Below, in pieces: positions 23,630 to 33,341 of a stretch of DNA of 64,000 bases. The DNA lies in NCBI RefSeq assembly GCF_014201115.1, contig NZ_JACHDO010000001.1:4092001-4156000 (forward strand), written 5' to 3'. The position numbers were made by a program, and so were the translations under genes. Within the stretch, counting starts at the first letter, position 1, and each line of letters starts with the position of its first letter. Source of the stretch: Nocardiopsis metallicus. GTDB taxonomy: Bacteria > Actinomycetota > Actinomycetes > Streptosporangiales > Streptosporangiaceae. Below the pieces are notes generated by a model. It did no database searches. It was given only the letters and a program-made list of their open reading frames with translations, and was not told the DNA's origin.

Positions 23630-24418
23630 ATGCCGGGAAGAATCCAGTCCATCGAACGCGCCGCCGCGATCCTCCGGCTCCTGGCCAGTGGCGCCCGCGG
23701 ACTGAGCCTGGCGGAGGTCTCCCGCTCACTGGAGCTGCCCAAGGGGACAGCCCTGGGCATCCTGCGCACGCTCCAGCACGTCGGTTTCGTGGAGCAGGAC
23801 CCCGAGTCGGGCCGGTACCGCCTGGGCGGCGGGATGCTCAGCCTGGGCACCCGCTACCTGGACGGCAACGAGCTGCGCACCCGTGCGCTGAACTGGGCGG
23901 ACACCCTAGCCTCGCGCAGCGGGGAGAGCGTGCGCATCGGCACCCTGCACAAGCACCAGGTCCTGGTGGTACACCACGTCTTCCGGCCGGACTCCAGTCG
24001 GCAGACCCTGGACGTGGGCACCCTGCTGCCGCTGCACGCGACCGCCCTGGGCAAGGCCCTGATGGCCTTCGACCCGCTGGCCGTCCCCGAGGAGGTCGCC
24101 TCGGTGGAGACCGACTCCCCGGTGGAGCTCACCGCCTTCACCCGGCGCACCGTCACGTCCATGGCGGCGCTGGAGGGCCAGCTGACCGAGATCCGCGACA
24201 GCGGCTGGGGCTGGGAGGCCGAGGAGCTGGTCGAGGGCGAGGTGTCCATCGCCGCCCCCATCCGCGACCGGCGCAACGTCACCGTCGGCGCCATCGGAGT
24301 GCGCGGCGCCGTCGAGCGCCTGCGCGGCGAGGACGGAAAGCCCGACATGGAACAGGTCTCCTACGTCCGCGACGCCGCCCGCGCGATCTCCCGGGAGCTG
24401 GGCGTCACGCCCTACTAG
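23630..24418 (+). CDS. gylR: IclR-family glycerol regulon regulator (GylR-like)
   Basis: 262 residues. The N-terminal winged helix reads IQSIERAAAILRLLASGARG, then LAEVSRSLELPKGTALGILRTL; the C-terminal IclR effector domain spans about 75-255 (PLHATALGKALMAF, SGWGWEAEELVEGEVSIAAP). The gene order regulator-glpK-glpF and shared operators at all three glycerol promoters point to the GylR role known in Streptomyces: repression relieved by glycerol 3-phosphate. An autoregulatory operator lies upstream, and a hairpin with a T-run ends the transcript (24494-24527), separating it from glpK. Confidence 0.88.
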   Translation: MPGRIQSIERAAAILRLLASGARGLSLAEVSRSLELPKGTALGILRTLQHVGFVEQDPESGRYRLGGGMLSLGTRYLDGNELRTRALNWADTLASRSGESVRIGTLHKHQVLVVHHVFRPDSSRQTLDVGTLLPLHATALGKALMAFDPLAVPEEVASVETDSPVELTAFTRRTVTSMAALEGQLTEIRDSGWGWEAEELVEGEVSIAAPIRDRRNVTVGAIGVRGAVERLRGEDGKPDMEQVSYVRDAARAISRELGVTPY

Positions 24419-24493
24419 GGCCCTGCCGGACCCCGCCTGGCCGTCACAGACCCTCACAAACCCCGCCTCTTTCCCAAGGCGACGTCCACTTCG

Positions 24494-24527
24494 CACCACT
24501 TCGCGGCCATCAGCGGAGTGGTGTTTT
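24494..24527 (+). terminator. Intrinsic terminator after gylR
   Basis: CACCACT (24494-24500) pairs with AGTGGTG (24517-24523), with inner CGC/GCG pairs, and is followed directly by TTTT. Confidence 0.75.
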
Positions 24528-24602
24528 CCGTGTCCGCACCCGTCCTGGGACAGTGGCCGCCCCAAGCTGGTGACCCACGCAACACGATTGCGTCACGCGG
24601 CC

Positions 24603-24661
24603 TTGACATGGGAAGGAAAGACGGTTGAAACTATCGCCTAATCATACGTCAATGTCGTACG
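24603..24661 (+). promoter_or_regulatory. glpKF promoter and GylR operator
   Basis: A consensus -35 TTGACA (24603-24608) is followed at 18 bp by GAAACT as a plausible -10. Just downstream of the predicted start lies ATACGTCAATGTCGTAC (24644-24660), matching the gylR operator (complement) at 14 of 17 positions. A site at about +5 to +21 would block elongation or initiation. The leader to glpK is about 97 nt. Confidence 0.65.
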
Positions 24662-24735
24662 TCGTTCGGTGACTATCGCCGATCACACCGTTTCCCACCC
24701 CGTTCCGCACCCGTCCACCTTGAAGGCGAGCACCG

Positions 24736-26235
<1,500 letters not shown>

Positions 26236-26302
26236 CGCTTGGCAACAAGACGACCGCGCCCCGGGGGCACTAGTGCCACCTGGGACCCCCGGAGCGCGGA
26301 TC

Positions 26303-26326
26303 CGGGGGCACCGAGCAGTGCCCCCG
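26303..26326 (+). terminator. Hairpin between glpK and glpF (attenuator or partial terminator)
   Basis: CGGGGGCAC (26303-26311) pairs perfectly with GTGCCCCCG (26318-26326) around a 6-nt loop. There is no T-run. No separate GylR-type operator is seen before glpF, so read-through from glpK is likely. Confidence 0.55.
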
Positions 26327-26422
26327 CCCATCCATCCTGTGACGGGTGCGTCCGATTATGCCCGCAACGGGCAAGGCGCCGACCCGTGACCCGACTGCCC
26401 CCCTCTCGGGGCGGAGGTCCCC

Positions 26423-27184
26423 ATGCAAGACTTCTCGGTGTACCTGGCGGAGTTCATCGGTACCGCCATCCTGATCCTGCTCGGCGGCGGTGTCGTCGCC
26501 GGCGTCGTACTCGCCAAGTCCAAGGCCCTCGCCGGGGGCTGGATCGTGGTGACGCTCGGCTGGGGTATGGCGGTCGCCATGGCCGTCTACGTCGTCGGCA
26601 CCACTTCCGGCGCCCACATCAACCCGGCGGTCACGCTCGGGCTGGCCAGCATCGGCGAGTTCAGCTGGGCCCTGGTGCCCGGCTACATCGCCGCCCAGCT
26701 CCTCGGCGCCTTCACCGGCGCGTGCCTGGTCTTCCTGGCCTACTCCGCGCACTGGAAGCACACCGACGACGCGGACGCCAAGCTCGCCGTCTTCAGCACC
26801 TCGCCCGCGGTACGCAACCCGGTCGCCAACCTCACCACCGAGGTCATCGGCACCGCGATGCTGGTGCTGGGCATCCTCGGCATCGGCGCCAACTCCGGCC
26901 ACGTCTCGATCGGTGACGCCGACCTGTCCGGCCTGTTCAGCACCGGCCTGGCCCCGCTGCTGGTCGGTCTCCTGGTGCTCGGCATCGGCCTGTCGCTCGG
27001 TGGTCCCACCGGGTACGCCATCAACCCGGCCCGTGACCTGGGTCCGCGCATCGCGCACGCGCTGCTGCCGATCCCGGGCAAGGGCTCGTCCGACTGGGGC
27101 TACGCGTGGATCCCGGTGGTCGGCCCGATCGTGGGCGGTGTGATCGGCGCCTGGATCTGGCACCTGACCGGTTTCGGCGGCTAG
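26423..27184 (+). CDS. glpF: Glycerol facilitator, MIP family aquaglyceroporin
   Basis: 253 residues with six membrane helices and two half-helices. The pore motifs are GAHINPAVTLG (first NPA) and GYAINPARDLGPR (second NPA). The Asp after the second NPA-R is the residue that marks glycerol facilitators rather than strict water channels. It lets glycerol diffuse in, after which GlpK traps it. The hydrophobic start MQDFSVYLAEFIGTAILILL and upstream position of ATG 26423 are standard. Confidence 0.95.
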   Translation: MQDFSVYLAEFIGTAILILLGGGVVAGVVLAKSKALAGGWIVVTLGWGMAVAMAVYVVGTTSGAHINPAVTLGLASIGEFSWALVPGYIAAQLLGAFTGACLVFLAYSAHWKHTDDADAKLAVFSTSPAVRNPVANLTTEVIGTAMLVLGILGIGANSGHVSIGDADLSGLFSTGLAPLLVGLLVLGIGLSLGGPTGYAINPARDLGPRIAHALLPIPGKGSSDWGYAWIPVVGPIVGGVIGAWIWHLTGFGG

Positions 27185-27211
27185 CCGCGATCCCGCCGCC
27201 ATCAGTGTCCT

Positions 27212-27245
27212 CGGAGGGCGCCCGGATCGTTCCGGGCGCCCTCCG
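27212..27245. terminator. Strong bidirectional terminator between glpF and the XRE gene
   Basis: A perfect 15-bp stem, CGGAGGGCGCCCGGA (27212-27226) with TCCGGGCGCCCTCCG (27231-27245), and a TCGT loop, placed between two convergent stops. Confidence 0.85.
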
Positions 27246-27272
27246 TCGTTCGTGCCGTTCCCGTTCCACGGC

Positions 27273-28115
27273 TCACCGGCCGAGGTGGACCTCCTCCAGG
27301 TAGTCGAGGGTCTCCCCCGGTCGCAGCGCCACCAGCCCCAGGTGGTTGAGCAGGTTCCGGTAGCGGGCCACGTCATCCGGCTCCTCCAGGTAGATGCCGT
27401 CGGTGGCGGTCTCCAGGAAGACCACGGTCGGGTCGATGGCATCGGGGAACTCCAGGATCACGCAGGAGCCGCCGCTGCCGGGGTTGACCCGGTCCGCCCT
27501 GGTCATCTGCACGGTGACGTTGGGGCGCTGGGCCATCTCCAGGAGGTGTTTGACCTGGCTGCGCCGGACCTCGGGATGGTCGTGCAGGCGCAGCAGCGAG
27601 CCCTCGTCGAAGATGGCGTACAGCTCCGGCGGGTCGCGGTCCTCCAGGATGCGCTGTCTGGTCATCCGGGCGTCGACGGCCCGGCGGATCTCCTGCGGGC
27701 TGGCCAGGCAGGCCTGCGCGACGAGCCGCATGTACTCGGGGACCTGGAGCAGCCCGGGCACCAGGAGGGGCTGCCAGGTCGTGATGGATCTGGCCTCGGC
27801 CTCGAAGCCGACGAACCGGGCCGCGAGGACGTCGCGGTACCGGGTCCACCAGCCGCGTTCGAGGGACTGGCGGCACAGGTCCAGAATCTCGTCGAACTCT
27901 CCGCCCGGGGGCACCCCGCAGGCCTCCAGGATCGCCCGGACCTCCGGGAGGCTGGGGCGCTTCTTCACCCCGGACTCGATGTTCGAATACGTGGACTTGG
28001 ACAGGCCCGCTTCCGCCGCGGCCTCTTCGCTGGTCTTACGGGCGGCGAGCCGGACCCGCCGGAGCTCGGCGGAGAGCCGGCGCCGCCGGATCGTGGGTGA
28101 GTACCTATTGGCCAT
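27273..28115 (-). CDS. XRE-family regulator with DUF5753 (Scr1-like)
   Basis: 280 residues from ATG 28115; ATG 28127 is an alternative. The N-terminal helix-turn-helix reads LSAELRRVRLAARKTSEEAA, then GLSKSTYSNIESG. The rest matches DUF5753 (WTRYRDVLAARFVGFEAEAR, VPGLLQVPEYMRLVA, PNVTVQMTRADR, LEFPDAIDPTVVFLET). These proteins are very numerous in Streptomyces-like genomes and normally sit beside a short DUF397 gene; none is found here. A TACGAT -10 (28133-28128) before the start suggests a short or absent leader. It sits on the opposite strand inside the glycerol cluster and is probably an insertion in the locus rather than part of it. Confidence 0.88.
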   Translation of the reverse strand: MANRYSPTIRRRRLSAELRRVRLAARKTSEEAAAEAGLSKSTYSNIESGVKKRPSLPEVRAILEACGVPPGGEFDEILDLCRQSLERGWWTRYRDVLAARFVGFEAEARSITTWQPLLVPGLLQVPEYMRLVAQACLASPQEIRRAVDARMTRQRILEDRDPPELYAIFDEGSLLRLHDHPEVRRSQVKHLLEMAQRPNVTVQMTRADRVNPGSGGSCVILEFPDAIDPTVVFLETATDGIYLEEPDDVARYRNLLNHLGLVALRPGETLDYLEEVHLGR

Positions 28116-28277
28116 GATGCGGTTCATCGTAGGACCGGCGGCGCCTCCCCAGTGGGACAACCGGAGAACCCGAAGTCCAGGCATTTATCCTGTTCAGGGA
28201 AGCTGGAAGCCCAGTTCAGGATCCCCGGATTCCAGCTTTTACCTTGCGCACGAGGCTTCTGGCCACGTACTCAAACA

Positions 28278-28294
28278 GTGCGACAATGCCGAAC
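28278..28294. promoter_or_regulatory. Distal GylR-like operator of the glpD promoter
   Basis: GTGCGACAATGCCGAAC is the inverted copy of the proximal site 28413-28429 (15 of 17, with a 14-bp exact core CGACAATGCCGAAC). It lies in the 399-bp XRE-glpD gap, which holds no gene. Confidence 0.55.
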
Positions 28295-28403
28295 CTCAAA
28301 CACAACAAGCGACACCATGACCCCCCTGGGTCACATCAGAGCTTCCAAGCGCCCCCCAAGACCCATCTCGGTCAAGGGAACACCGCCAATACCGACTCCG
28401 ATC

Positions 28404-28432
28404 TTCACCATCGTTCGGCATTGTCGTATTAT
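28404..28432 (+). promoter_or_regulatory. glpD promoter with GylR operator in the spacer
   Basis: -35 TTCACC (28404-28409), 17-bp spacer, -10 TATTAT (28427-28432). GTTCGGCATTGTCGTAT (28413-28429), matching the gylR operator at 13 of 17 positions, fills the spacer and overlaps the -10, a classic repressor position. A half-site GCGTACGACA follows at 28433-28442. Confidence 0.65.
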
Positions 28433-28514
28433 GCGTACGACACCCACCTGAAACGTGGAGCCCGTTCAGGTACGTGCGGAATCGCCCCCCTCTCCAACGG
28501 ACGGAGCACCAGCC

Positions 28515-30083
28515 ATGACCGCCAGCACCCACCGAAGCGACGCCCCCGCGGTACGCGCGCACACGCGCGAGGAACTCGCCCGGGGCACCTTCGACCTCCT
28601 CGTCATCGGCGGCGGGATCCTCGGCACCTCCGTCGCCTGGACCGCGACCCAGGCCGGCCTGCGAGTGGCCATGGTCGACGCCGGCGACTTCGCCGGAGCC
28701 ACCTCCAGCGCCTCCTCCAAGCTCGTGCACGGCGGTCTGCGCTACCTCCAGACCGGCAACGTGCGCCTGGTCGCGGAGAACCACAGGGAGCGGCGCTCGC
28801 TCGCCTCCGACGTGGCTCCGCACCTGGTCAACCACCGCCCCTTCCTGGTGCCGATCTACTCCGGGGGGCCGCACGGCGCCGCCAAGATGGGCGCGGGCGT
28901 CTTCCTCTACTCCGCGCTGTCCGCCTTCGGCGACGGCATGGGCCGCCTGCTCTCGCCGCTCCAGGCCAAGCGCCTGGCGCCCGGGCTGCGCACCGAGGGC
29001 CTGAAGTCCGTCGCCGCCTACAGCGACCACCAGATGAACGACAGCCGGATGGCGGTCATGACGGTGCGCGCCGCCGCGGACGCCGGGGCCGTGGTTCTCA
29101 ACCACGCCGAGGTCCTGGGGCTGCGCACCACCCGGGGCAGGGTGACCGGTGCCGACCTGCGCGACCGCGTGAACGGTGAGGACTTCGGGATCGACGCGCG
29201 GCTGGTCCTCAACGCGACCGGCCCCTGGGTGGACCACCTGCGCCGTCTGGAGGACCCGGCCGCGGCGCCCAGCGTGCGCCTGTCCAAGGGCGCCCACCTG
29301 GTACTGCGCACCCCGGACCCGTGGCGGGCCGCGCTCACCATCCCGGTGGACAAGTACCGGGTGTCCTTCGCCATCCCGTGGGAGGGGCACCTGCTCCTGG
29401 GCACCACGGACGAGGCCTTCGAGGGCGACCCCGCGGACGTGGGCGTGGTCCCCTCCGACGTCGACCAGATCCTGGGCGAGGCGGCGCTGGGCATCGACGC
29501 CCCCTACCTGGACCGCGACCGCATGACCTACTCCTTCGCGGGGCTGCGGGTGCTGCCGGGCGGCCCCGGGGACACCAGCTCGGCCAAGCGGGAGACCGTG
29601 GTCAGCCAGGGGCGCGGCGGGATGCTCTCGGTGGCCGGGGGCAAGTGGACGACCTACCGGCACATCGGCCGGGCCGTCCTGGAGGAGCTGCGCAAGGTGT
29701 CGGCGGTCCCGCTGTCGGAGGACATGGCCGACCCGCTGCGGACCGTGCCGCTGCCCGGGCTGGCCAGCCCGGACGCGGTCACCCAGCGCCTGATCATCGA
29801 CCGTGAGCCGGGCACCCGCCTGGACCCGCTGGTCGCCCGGCACCTGGCCTCCCACTACGGCAGCCTGGCCATGGACCTCGCCGCGATGGTGCGCGCCGAG
29901 CCGGAACTGGGCGAGCGCATCCACCCGGACGGCCCGGACATCTGGGCCCAGGTGGTCTTCGCCCGCGACCGCGAGTGGGCGGTGACCGTGGACGACGCCC
30001 TGCGGCGCCGGACCACCGTCACCGTGCGCGGCCTGGACACCGCCGAGGTGCGTGAGCGCACCAAGGCCCTCCTGGAGGCCTGA
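28515..30083 (+). CDS. glpD: Glycerol-3-phosphate dehydrogenase, FAD-dependent
   Basis: 522 residues from ATG 28515, chosen for GGAG 8 nt upstream. The FAD Rossmann motif is LLVIGGGILGTSVAWTA (about residues 28-44), followed by ATSSASSKLVHGGLRYLQ, the usual GlpD stretch. KGAHLVL and GTTDEAF mark the substrate domain, and SVAGGKWTTYRHIGR the second FAD contact. The C-terminal DAO_C domain ends with VDDALRRRTTVTV. It oxidises sn-glycerol 3-phosphate to dihydroxyacetone phosphate and feeds electrons to the membrane quinone pool. It is transcribed separately from glpKF but carries the same operator. Confidence 0.96.
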   Translation: MTASTHRSDAPAVRAHTREELARGTFDLLVIGGGILGTSVAWTATQAGLRVAMVDAGDFAGATSSASSKLVHGGLRYLQTGNVRLVAENHRERRSLASDVAPHLVNHRPFLVPIYSGGPHGAAKMGAGVFLYSALSAFGDGMGRLLSPLQAKRLAPGLRTEGLKSVAAYSDHQMNDSRMAVMTVRAAADAGAVVLNHAEVLGLRTTRGRVTGADLRDRVNGEDFGIDARLVLNATGPWVDHLRRLEDPAAAPSVRLSKGAHLVLRTPDPWRAALTIPVDKYRVSFAIPWEGHLLLGTTDEAFEGDPADVGVVPSDVDQILGEAALGIDAPYLDRDRMTYSFAGLRVLPGGPGDTSSAKRETVVSQGRGGMLSVAGGKWTTYRHIGRAVLEELRKVSAVPLSEDMADPLRTVPLPGLASPDAVTQRLIIDREPGTRLDPLVARHLASHYGSLAMDLAAMVRAEPELGERIHPDGPDIWAQVVFARDREWAVTVDDALRRRTTVTVRGLDTAEVRERTKALLEA

Positions 30084-30086
30084 GTC

Positions 30087-30142
30087 GCGCGCACGGGAGC
30101 CCCGGGACCTTTGTTGACGGGTCCCGGGGCTCCCGTGCGCGC
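30087..30142. terminator. 23-bp perfect hairpin after glpD
   Basis: GCGCGCACGGGAGCCCCGGG plus ACC (30087-30109) pairs without mismatch with 30120-30142 around a 10-nt loop. It begins 4 bp after the glpD stop. Confidence 0.85.
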
Positions 30143-30205
30143 GGAGGCACCGCTCCAGGGCTCGGCCCCGGGCCAGAGGCTCTCGGGCAGCGGCCCCGGA
30201 CATGC

Positions 30206-30242
30206 GAACGCCCCCGGAGAGCCAGGCTCTCCGGGGGCGTTC
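30206..30242. terminator. Second hairpin between glpD and the cold-shock gene
   Basis: GAACGCCCCCGGAGAGCC (30206-30223) and its complement (30225-30242) form an 18-bp stem almost without a loop; the terminal pairs must open. It faces the convergent cold-shock gene stop at 30291. Confidence 0.75.
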
Positions 30243-30290
30243 CGCGACATTCGCACCCCTCGAGGGGCGACATCGCAACGTCTGGCGGTC

Positions 30291-30494
30291 TTAGATCGCG
30301 ACGACGTTCTCGGCCTGGGGGCCGCGGGTACCGGCGACGATCTCGAACTCCACGCGCTGGTTCTCCTCCAGGTTACGGAAGCCCGAACCCTGGATGGCGC
30401 TGTAGTGAACGAAGGCGTCGGGGCCACCGTCGTCGGGGGAGATGAAGCCGAAGCCCTTCTCGCCGTTGAACCACTTCACAGTTCCCTGAGCCAT
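30291..30494 (-). CDS. Cold-shock domain protein, CspA family
   Basis: 67 residues. RNP1 is KGFGFIS in GTVKWFNGEKGFGFISPDDG; RNP2 is DAFVHYSAI. It binds single-stranded RNA/DNA as a chaperone. GAAGGAGAAAAC gives a strong Shine-Dalgarno before the ATG. The upstream 285 bp are unusually AT-rich for this genome and probably encode a long structured leader, as is common for csp mRNAs. Confidence 0.96.
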   Translation of the reverse strand: MAQGTVKWFNGEKGFGFISPDDGGPDAFVHYSAIQGSGFRNLEENQRVEFEIVAGTRGPQAENVVAI

Positions 30495-30779
30495 GTTTTC
30501 TCCTTCAGCTCGGTGTACACGGACGCATACTCACACGCCCGAAAATTGCCGCGAGCCGACTCCATGAGAAACCGCCCGCCGGTCACAAACTCCGCGGGCA
30601 AGACACCAACTGCGAAATTCAACGACTAACAATCTTCAATGAACGTACCACAGACGAGCCAGCTGGTGATGGATTTCGGTGTGGCAACCCGCACGGCGCG
30701 CCGGGGAATACCGGCGGGCCGCGCGGGGAGCACGCGTGATGCGCACGGCAGCCACCGGAGCGTAACGGGAACGCCACCC
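30495..30779. promoter_or_regulatory. Leader and promoter region of the cold-shock gene
   Basis: A 285-bp gap with AT-rich patches around 30590-30650 (minus strand contains TTGAAGATTGTTAGTCGTTG). No gene is visible. I could not fix a single promoter; a leader of 100 nt or more is likely. Confidence 0.4.
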
Positions 30780-33287
30780 CTAGTTCACGAGGGAGTCGTT
30801 GACGCACTTCAGCACGGGTGGCGCCGTGACCGCCTCCGGGTCGAGCCGGGCACCGCCCGGCACCGTGAAGGTGTGGGACTCCCCGGGCAGCAGGGTCACC
30901 AGGGCGCTGTCCGCGCTCACCCCGGGGTCGAGCCGGTCCACGTTCAGGACCAGGTCCCGCAAGAGCACACGCGCCCGGACCCTCACCCGCAAATCGTCAC
31001 CGTCCATCCGCGTTTCCACGTCGAATTCGGGTTTTCGGTAGTCCAGTTCATGGTCACGGGAGAAGAACCACCAGGCCCGCTCTCCCCCGCCGTCGGCGGT
31101 CAGCACCTCACGGGCGGGGTCCTGGGCCCGGGCGACCCCCTCGGGCACCGGGATCCGCAGCGCGCCGCGGGGCGCCACCCGGACCGGATGCGCCGAGGCG
31201 GCCAGGGCCCGGCCGGTGTCGAAGTCGCGGCGCACCACCGTCACCTCGGTGGACCACTCCTGGTCGGTGTCGTTGCCCAGGACCACCGTCAGCCCGCCAC
31301 CGGAGACCGGCTGGACGGTGGCCACCCGGTCCGCGTACACGCGGCGCAGCGCGTACCACAGGGGCTTGCGCAGCCCCGCCCCGTCCACCGCGGCCCAGGA
31401 GGTGACCGGCCAGCAGTCGTTGATCTGCCACATGACCGTGCCCGTGCAGTACGGCCAGGTGGAGCGGAAGTGCTCGATACCCACGGTCAGGGCGCGCGCC
31501 TGGTTGACCTGGGTGAGGTAGTGCCAGTCGTCGTAGGACCAGTCGCGGTCACCGAAGTGCGCGGCCAGTCCGCGGGCCAGCTTGCCGTTTCCGTCGATCG
31601 CCTTCTGGTGGTGCAGCACGCCGGGCGAGGTCGAGGTGAGCGGGGCGTCCGTCACCGAGCCCCGCAGGGTGGAGTGGGCGGGCGGCGCCTGGTAGCCGAA
31701 CTCGGCGGCGAACCGGGGCCGGTGGTCGCGGTAGACGGTGTAGTCGACCTCGTTCCACACGTCCCACAGGTGCATGGTGCCGTGGGTCGCCTCGTTGGGG
31801 TGGACGCCCTCCGCCTCGGAGTAGGGGCTGCCCGGCCAGTAGGGGCGGGTGGGGTCGAGTTCGGCGACCACGCGCGGCAGCACGTCCAGGTAGTACCCGG
31901 CGCCCCAGGCCCGGCCGTCGAGCTGCTCCTTCCAGCCCCAGTCCTCGTGCCCCCAGATGTTCTCGTTGTTGCCGCACCACACGGCGAGGCTGGGGTGCGG
32001 GGCCAGCCGCACGACCGCGTCCCGCGCCTCGGCCTCGACCTCGGCGGCCAGCGGCTCGTCCTCGGGGTAGGCGGCGCAGGCGAAGAGGAAGTCCTGCCAG
32101 ACGAGCATCCCGCGTTCGGAGCAGAGTTCGTAGAAGTCCTCGGACTCGTAGATCCCGCCGCCCCAGACCCGCAGCAGGTTGATCCCGGCCTCGGCGGCCT
32201 GGTCGATCCTCTCCCGGTAGCGGCCGCGGCCGATCCTGCTGGGGAAGGTGTCGTCGGGGATCCAGTTGGCGCCCTTGACCAGGACGTCGCGGCCGTTGAC
32301 GCGCAGGGCGAAGGCGGCCCCGTGCTGGTCGGGCGCGCTGTGCACGGCCACGTTGCGGAACCCGATCCGGCGCGTCCAGGTGTCGAGGATGCTCTGATCC
32401 GCACCGGGTTCGGCGGCGGACAGCTCCACGGTGAGATCGTGCAGCGGCTGGTCGCCGTGACCGCGCGGCCACCACAGCCCGGGGTCGGCGACCACCAGTT
32501 CCAGGGCGGCCTCCGTCTCGCCCGCGGGCACGGCGACGGTGGTGGTCTCCCCCGCCACCGTCGCGGTCAGGGTGAGGGGAACGTCCGCCCCGGGCCCGGT
32601 CCGCTCCACCGCCACCCGGACGCCGACCCGGCCCAGCGAGCCGTCCTCGGTGACCGACACCAGCGGCCGGACCGAGGCCAGCCGCGCCGTGGACCAGGCG
32701 TGCAACCGGATCGGCCGCCAGATCCCGGAGGTCACCAGGGTCGGGCCCCAGTCCCAGCCGAAGTTGCAGGCCATCTTGCGGATGTACTGGTACGGCTCGT
32801 CGTAGGCGCCGGGGAGGACGCCCATCCGCTCCCGGTTGGCCTCCGCGTACCGGTACGGCGAGGCGAACTCCACCTCCAGGGCGGGGTCCGCGCCGCCTTC
32901 GGCCAGCGCCTCGGTGGCGTCGAAGCGGTACGAGCGGTGCATGTTGGCGGAGCGACCGACCTCCCGGCCACCGACCCGGACGGTGGCGACGGTGTCCAGA
33001 CCGGCGCAGACCAGGTCCACGCGCTCCGCCGTGCCGTCCAGGGCCTCGGCCTCGGCCGCCAGGGAGCGCGTGTACCTCCAGTCCGTGCGCCCGATCCAGC
33101 CCAGACGGTCCTCGTTGTCGTCCAGGTAGGGGTCGGCGATCAGGCCGTGGTCGAGCAGGTCCGTGTGGACACAGCCCGGCACGGTGGCGGGGACCTCGCC
33201 GACCGCGGCGGCCGGATCCGACAGGGCGTCCCCGTGGGGCACCGCCGTGAGGGCCCAGTCGTCGTGGAGGTCGAACCAGGAGGTCAT
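30780..33287 (-). CDS. Beta-mannosidase, glycoside hydrolase family 2
   Basis: 835 residues. Jelly-roll sugar-binding domain at about 1-190 (NFGWDWGPTLVTSGIWRPI is typical of beta-mannosidases), an immunoglobulin-like domain at about 200-310, the TIM barrel at about 320-640, then C-terminal beta domains. Acid/base E442 is in VWCGNNENIWG and nucleophile E529 in FAAEFGYQAPP. There is no signal peptide, so it acts in the cytoplasm, cleaving beta-mannosides from imported oligosaccharides. It lies 54 bp downstream of the Opp-like ATPase genes on the same strand, so it is probably the last gene of the transport operon. AGGGAG precedes the ATG. Confidence 0.93.
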   Translation of the reverse strand: MTSWFDLHDDWALTAVPHGDALSDPAAAVGEVPATVPGCVHTDLLDHGLIADPYLDDNEDRLGWIGRTDWRYTRSLAAEAEALDGTAERVDLVCAGLDTVATVRVGGREVGRSANMHRSYRFDATEALAEGGADPALEVEFASPYRYAEANRERMGVLPGAYDEPYQYIRKMACNFGWDWGPTLVTSGIWRPIRLHAWSTARLASVRPLVSVTEDGSLGRVGVRVAVERTGPGADVPLTLTATVAGETTTVAVPAGETEAALELVVADPGLWWPRGHGDQPLHDLTVELSAAEPGADQSILDTWTRRIGFRNVAVHSAPDQHGAAFALRVNGRDVLVKGANWIPDDTFPSRIGRGRYRERIDQAAEAGINLLRVWGGGIYESEDFYELCSERGMLVWQDFLFACAAYPEDEPLAAEVEAEARDAVVRLAPHPSLAVWCGNNENIWGHEDWGWKEQLDGRAWGAGYYLDVLPRVVAELDPTRPYWPGSPYSEAEGVHPNEATHGTMHLWDVWNEVDYTVYRDHRPRFAAEFGYQAPPAHSTLRGSVTDAPLTSTSPGVLHHQKAIDGNGKLARGLAAHFGDRDWSYDDWHYLTQVNQARALTVGIEHFRSTWPYCTGTVMWQINDCWPVTSWAAVDGAGLRKPLWYALRRVYADRVATVQPVSGGGLTVVLGNDTDQEWSTEVTVVRRDFDTGRALAASAHPVRVAPRGALRIPVPEGVARAQDPAREVLTADGGGERAWWFFSRDHELDYRKPEFDVETRMDGDDLRVRVRARVLLRDLVLNVDRLDPGVSADSALVTLLPGESHTFTVPGGARLDPEAVTAPPVLKCVNDSLVN

Positions 33288-33341
33288 GCGCGCTCCCTTT
33301 CTGATGCTTCTGATGGTGTTGGAGGCGGGTCCGGACCTTGG

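Noticed and set aside
26236..26422. Riboswitch between glpK and glpF
   Set aside because: Only a simple 9-bp hairpin is present; no known riboswitch core was recognised.
28296..30278. Open frame of 660 codons antisense to glpD
   Set aside because: Shadow frame; glpD is unmistakable on the plus strand.
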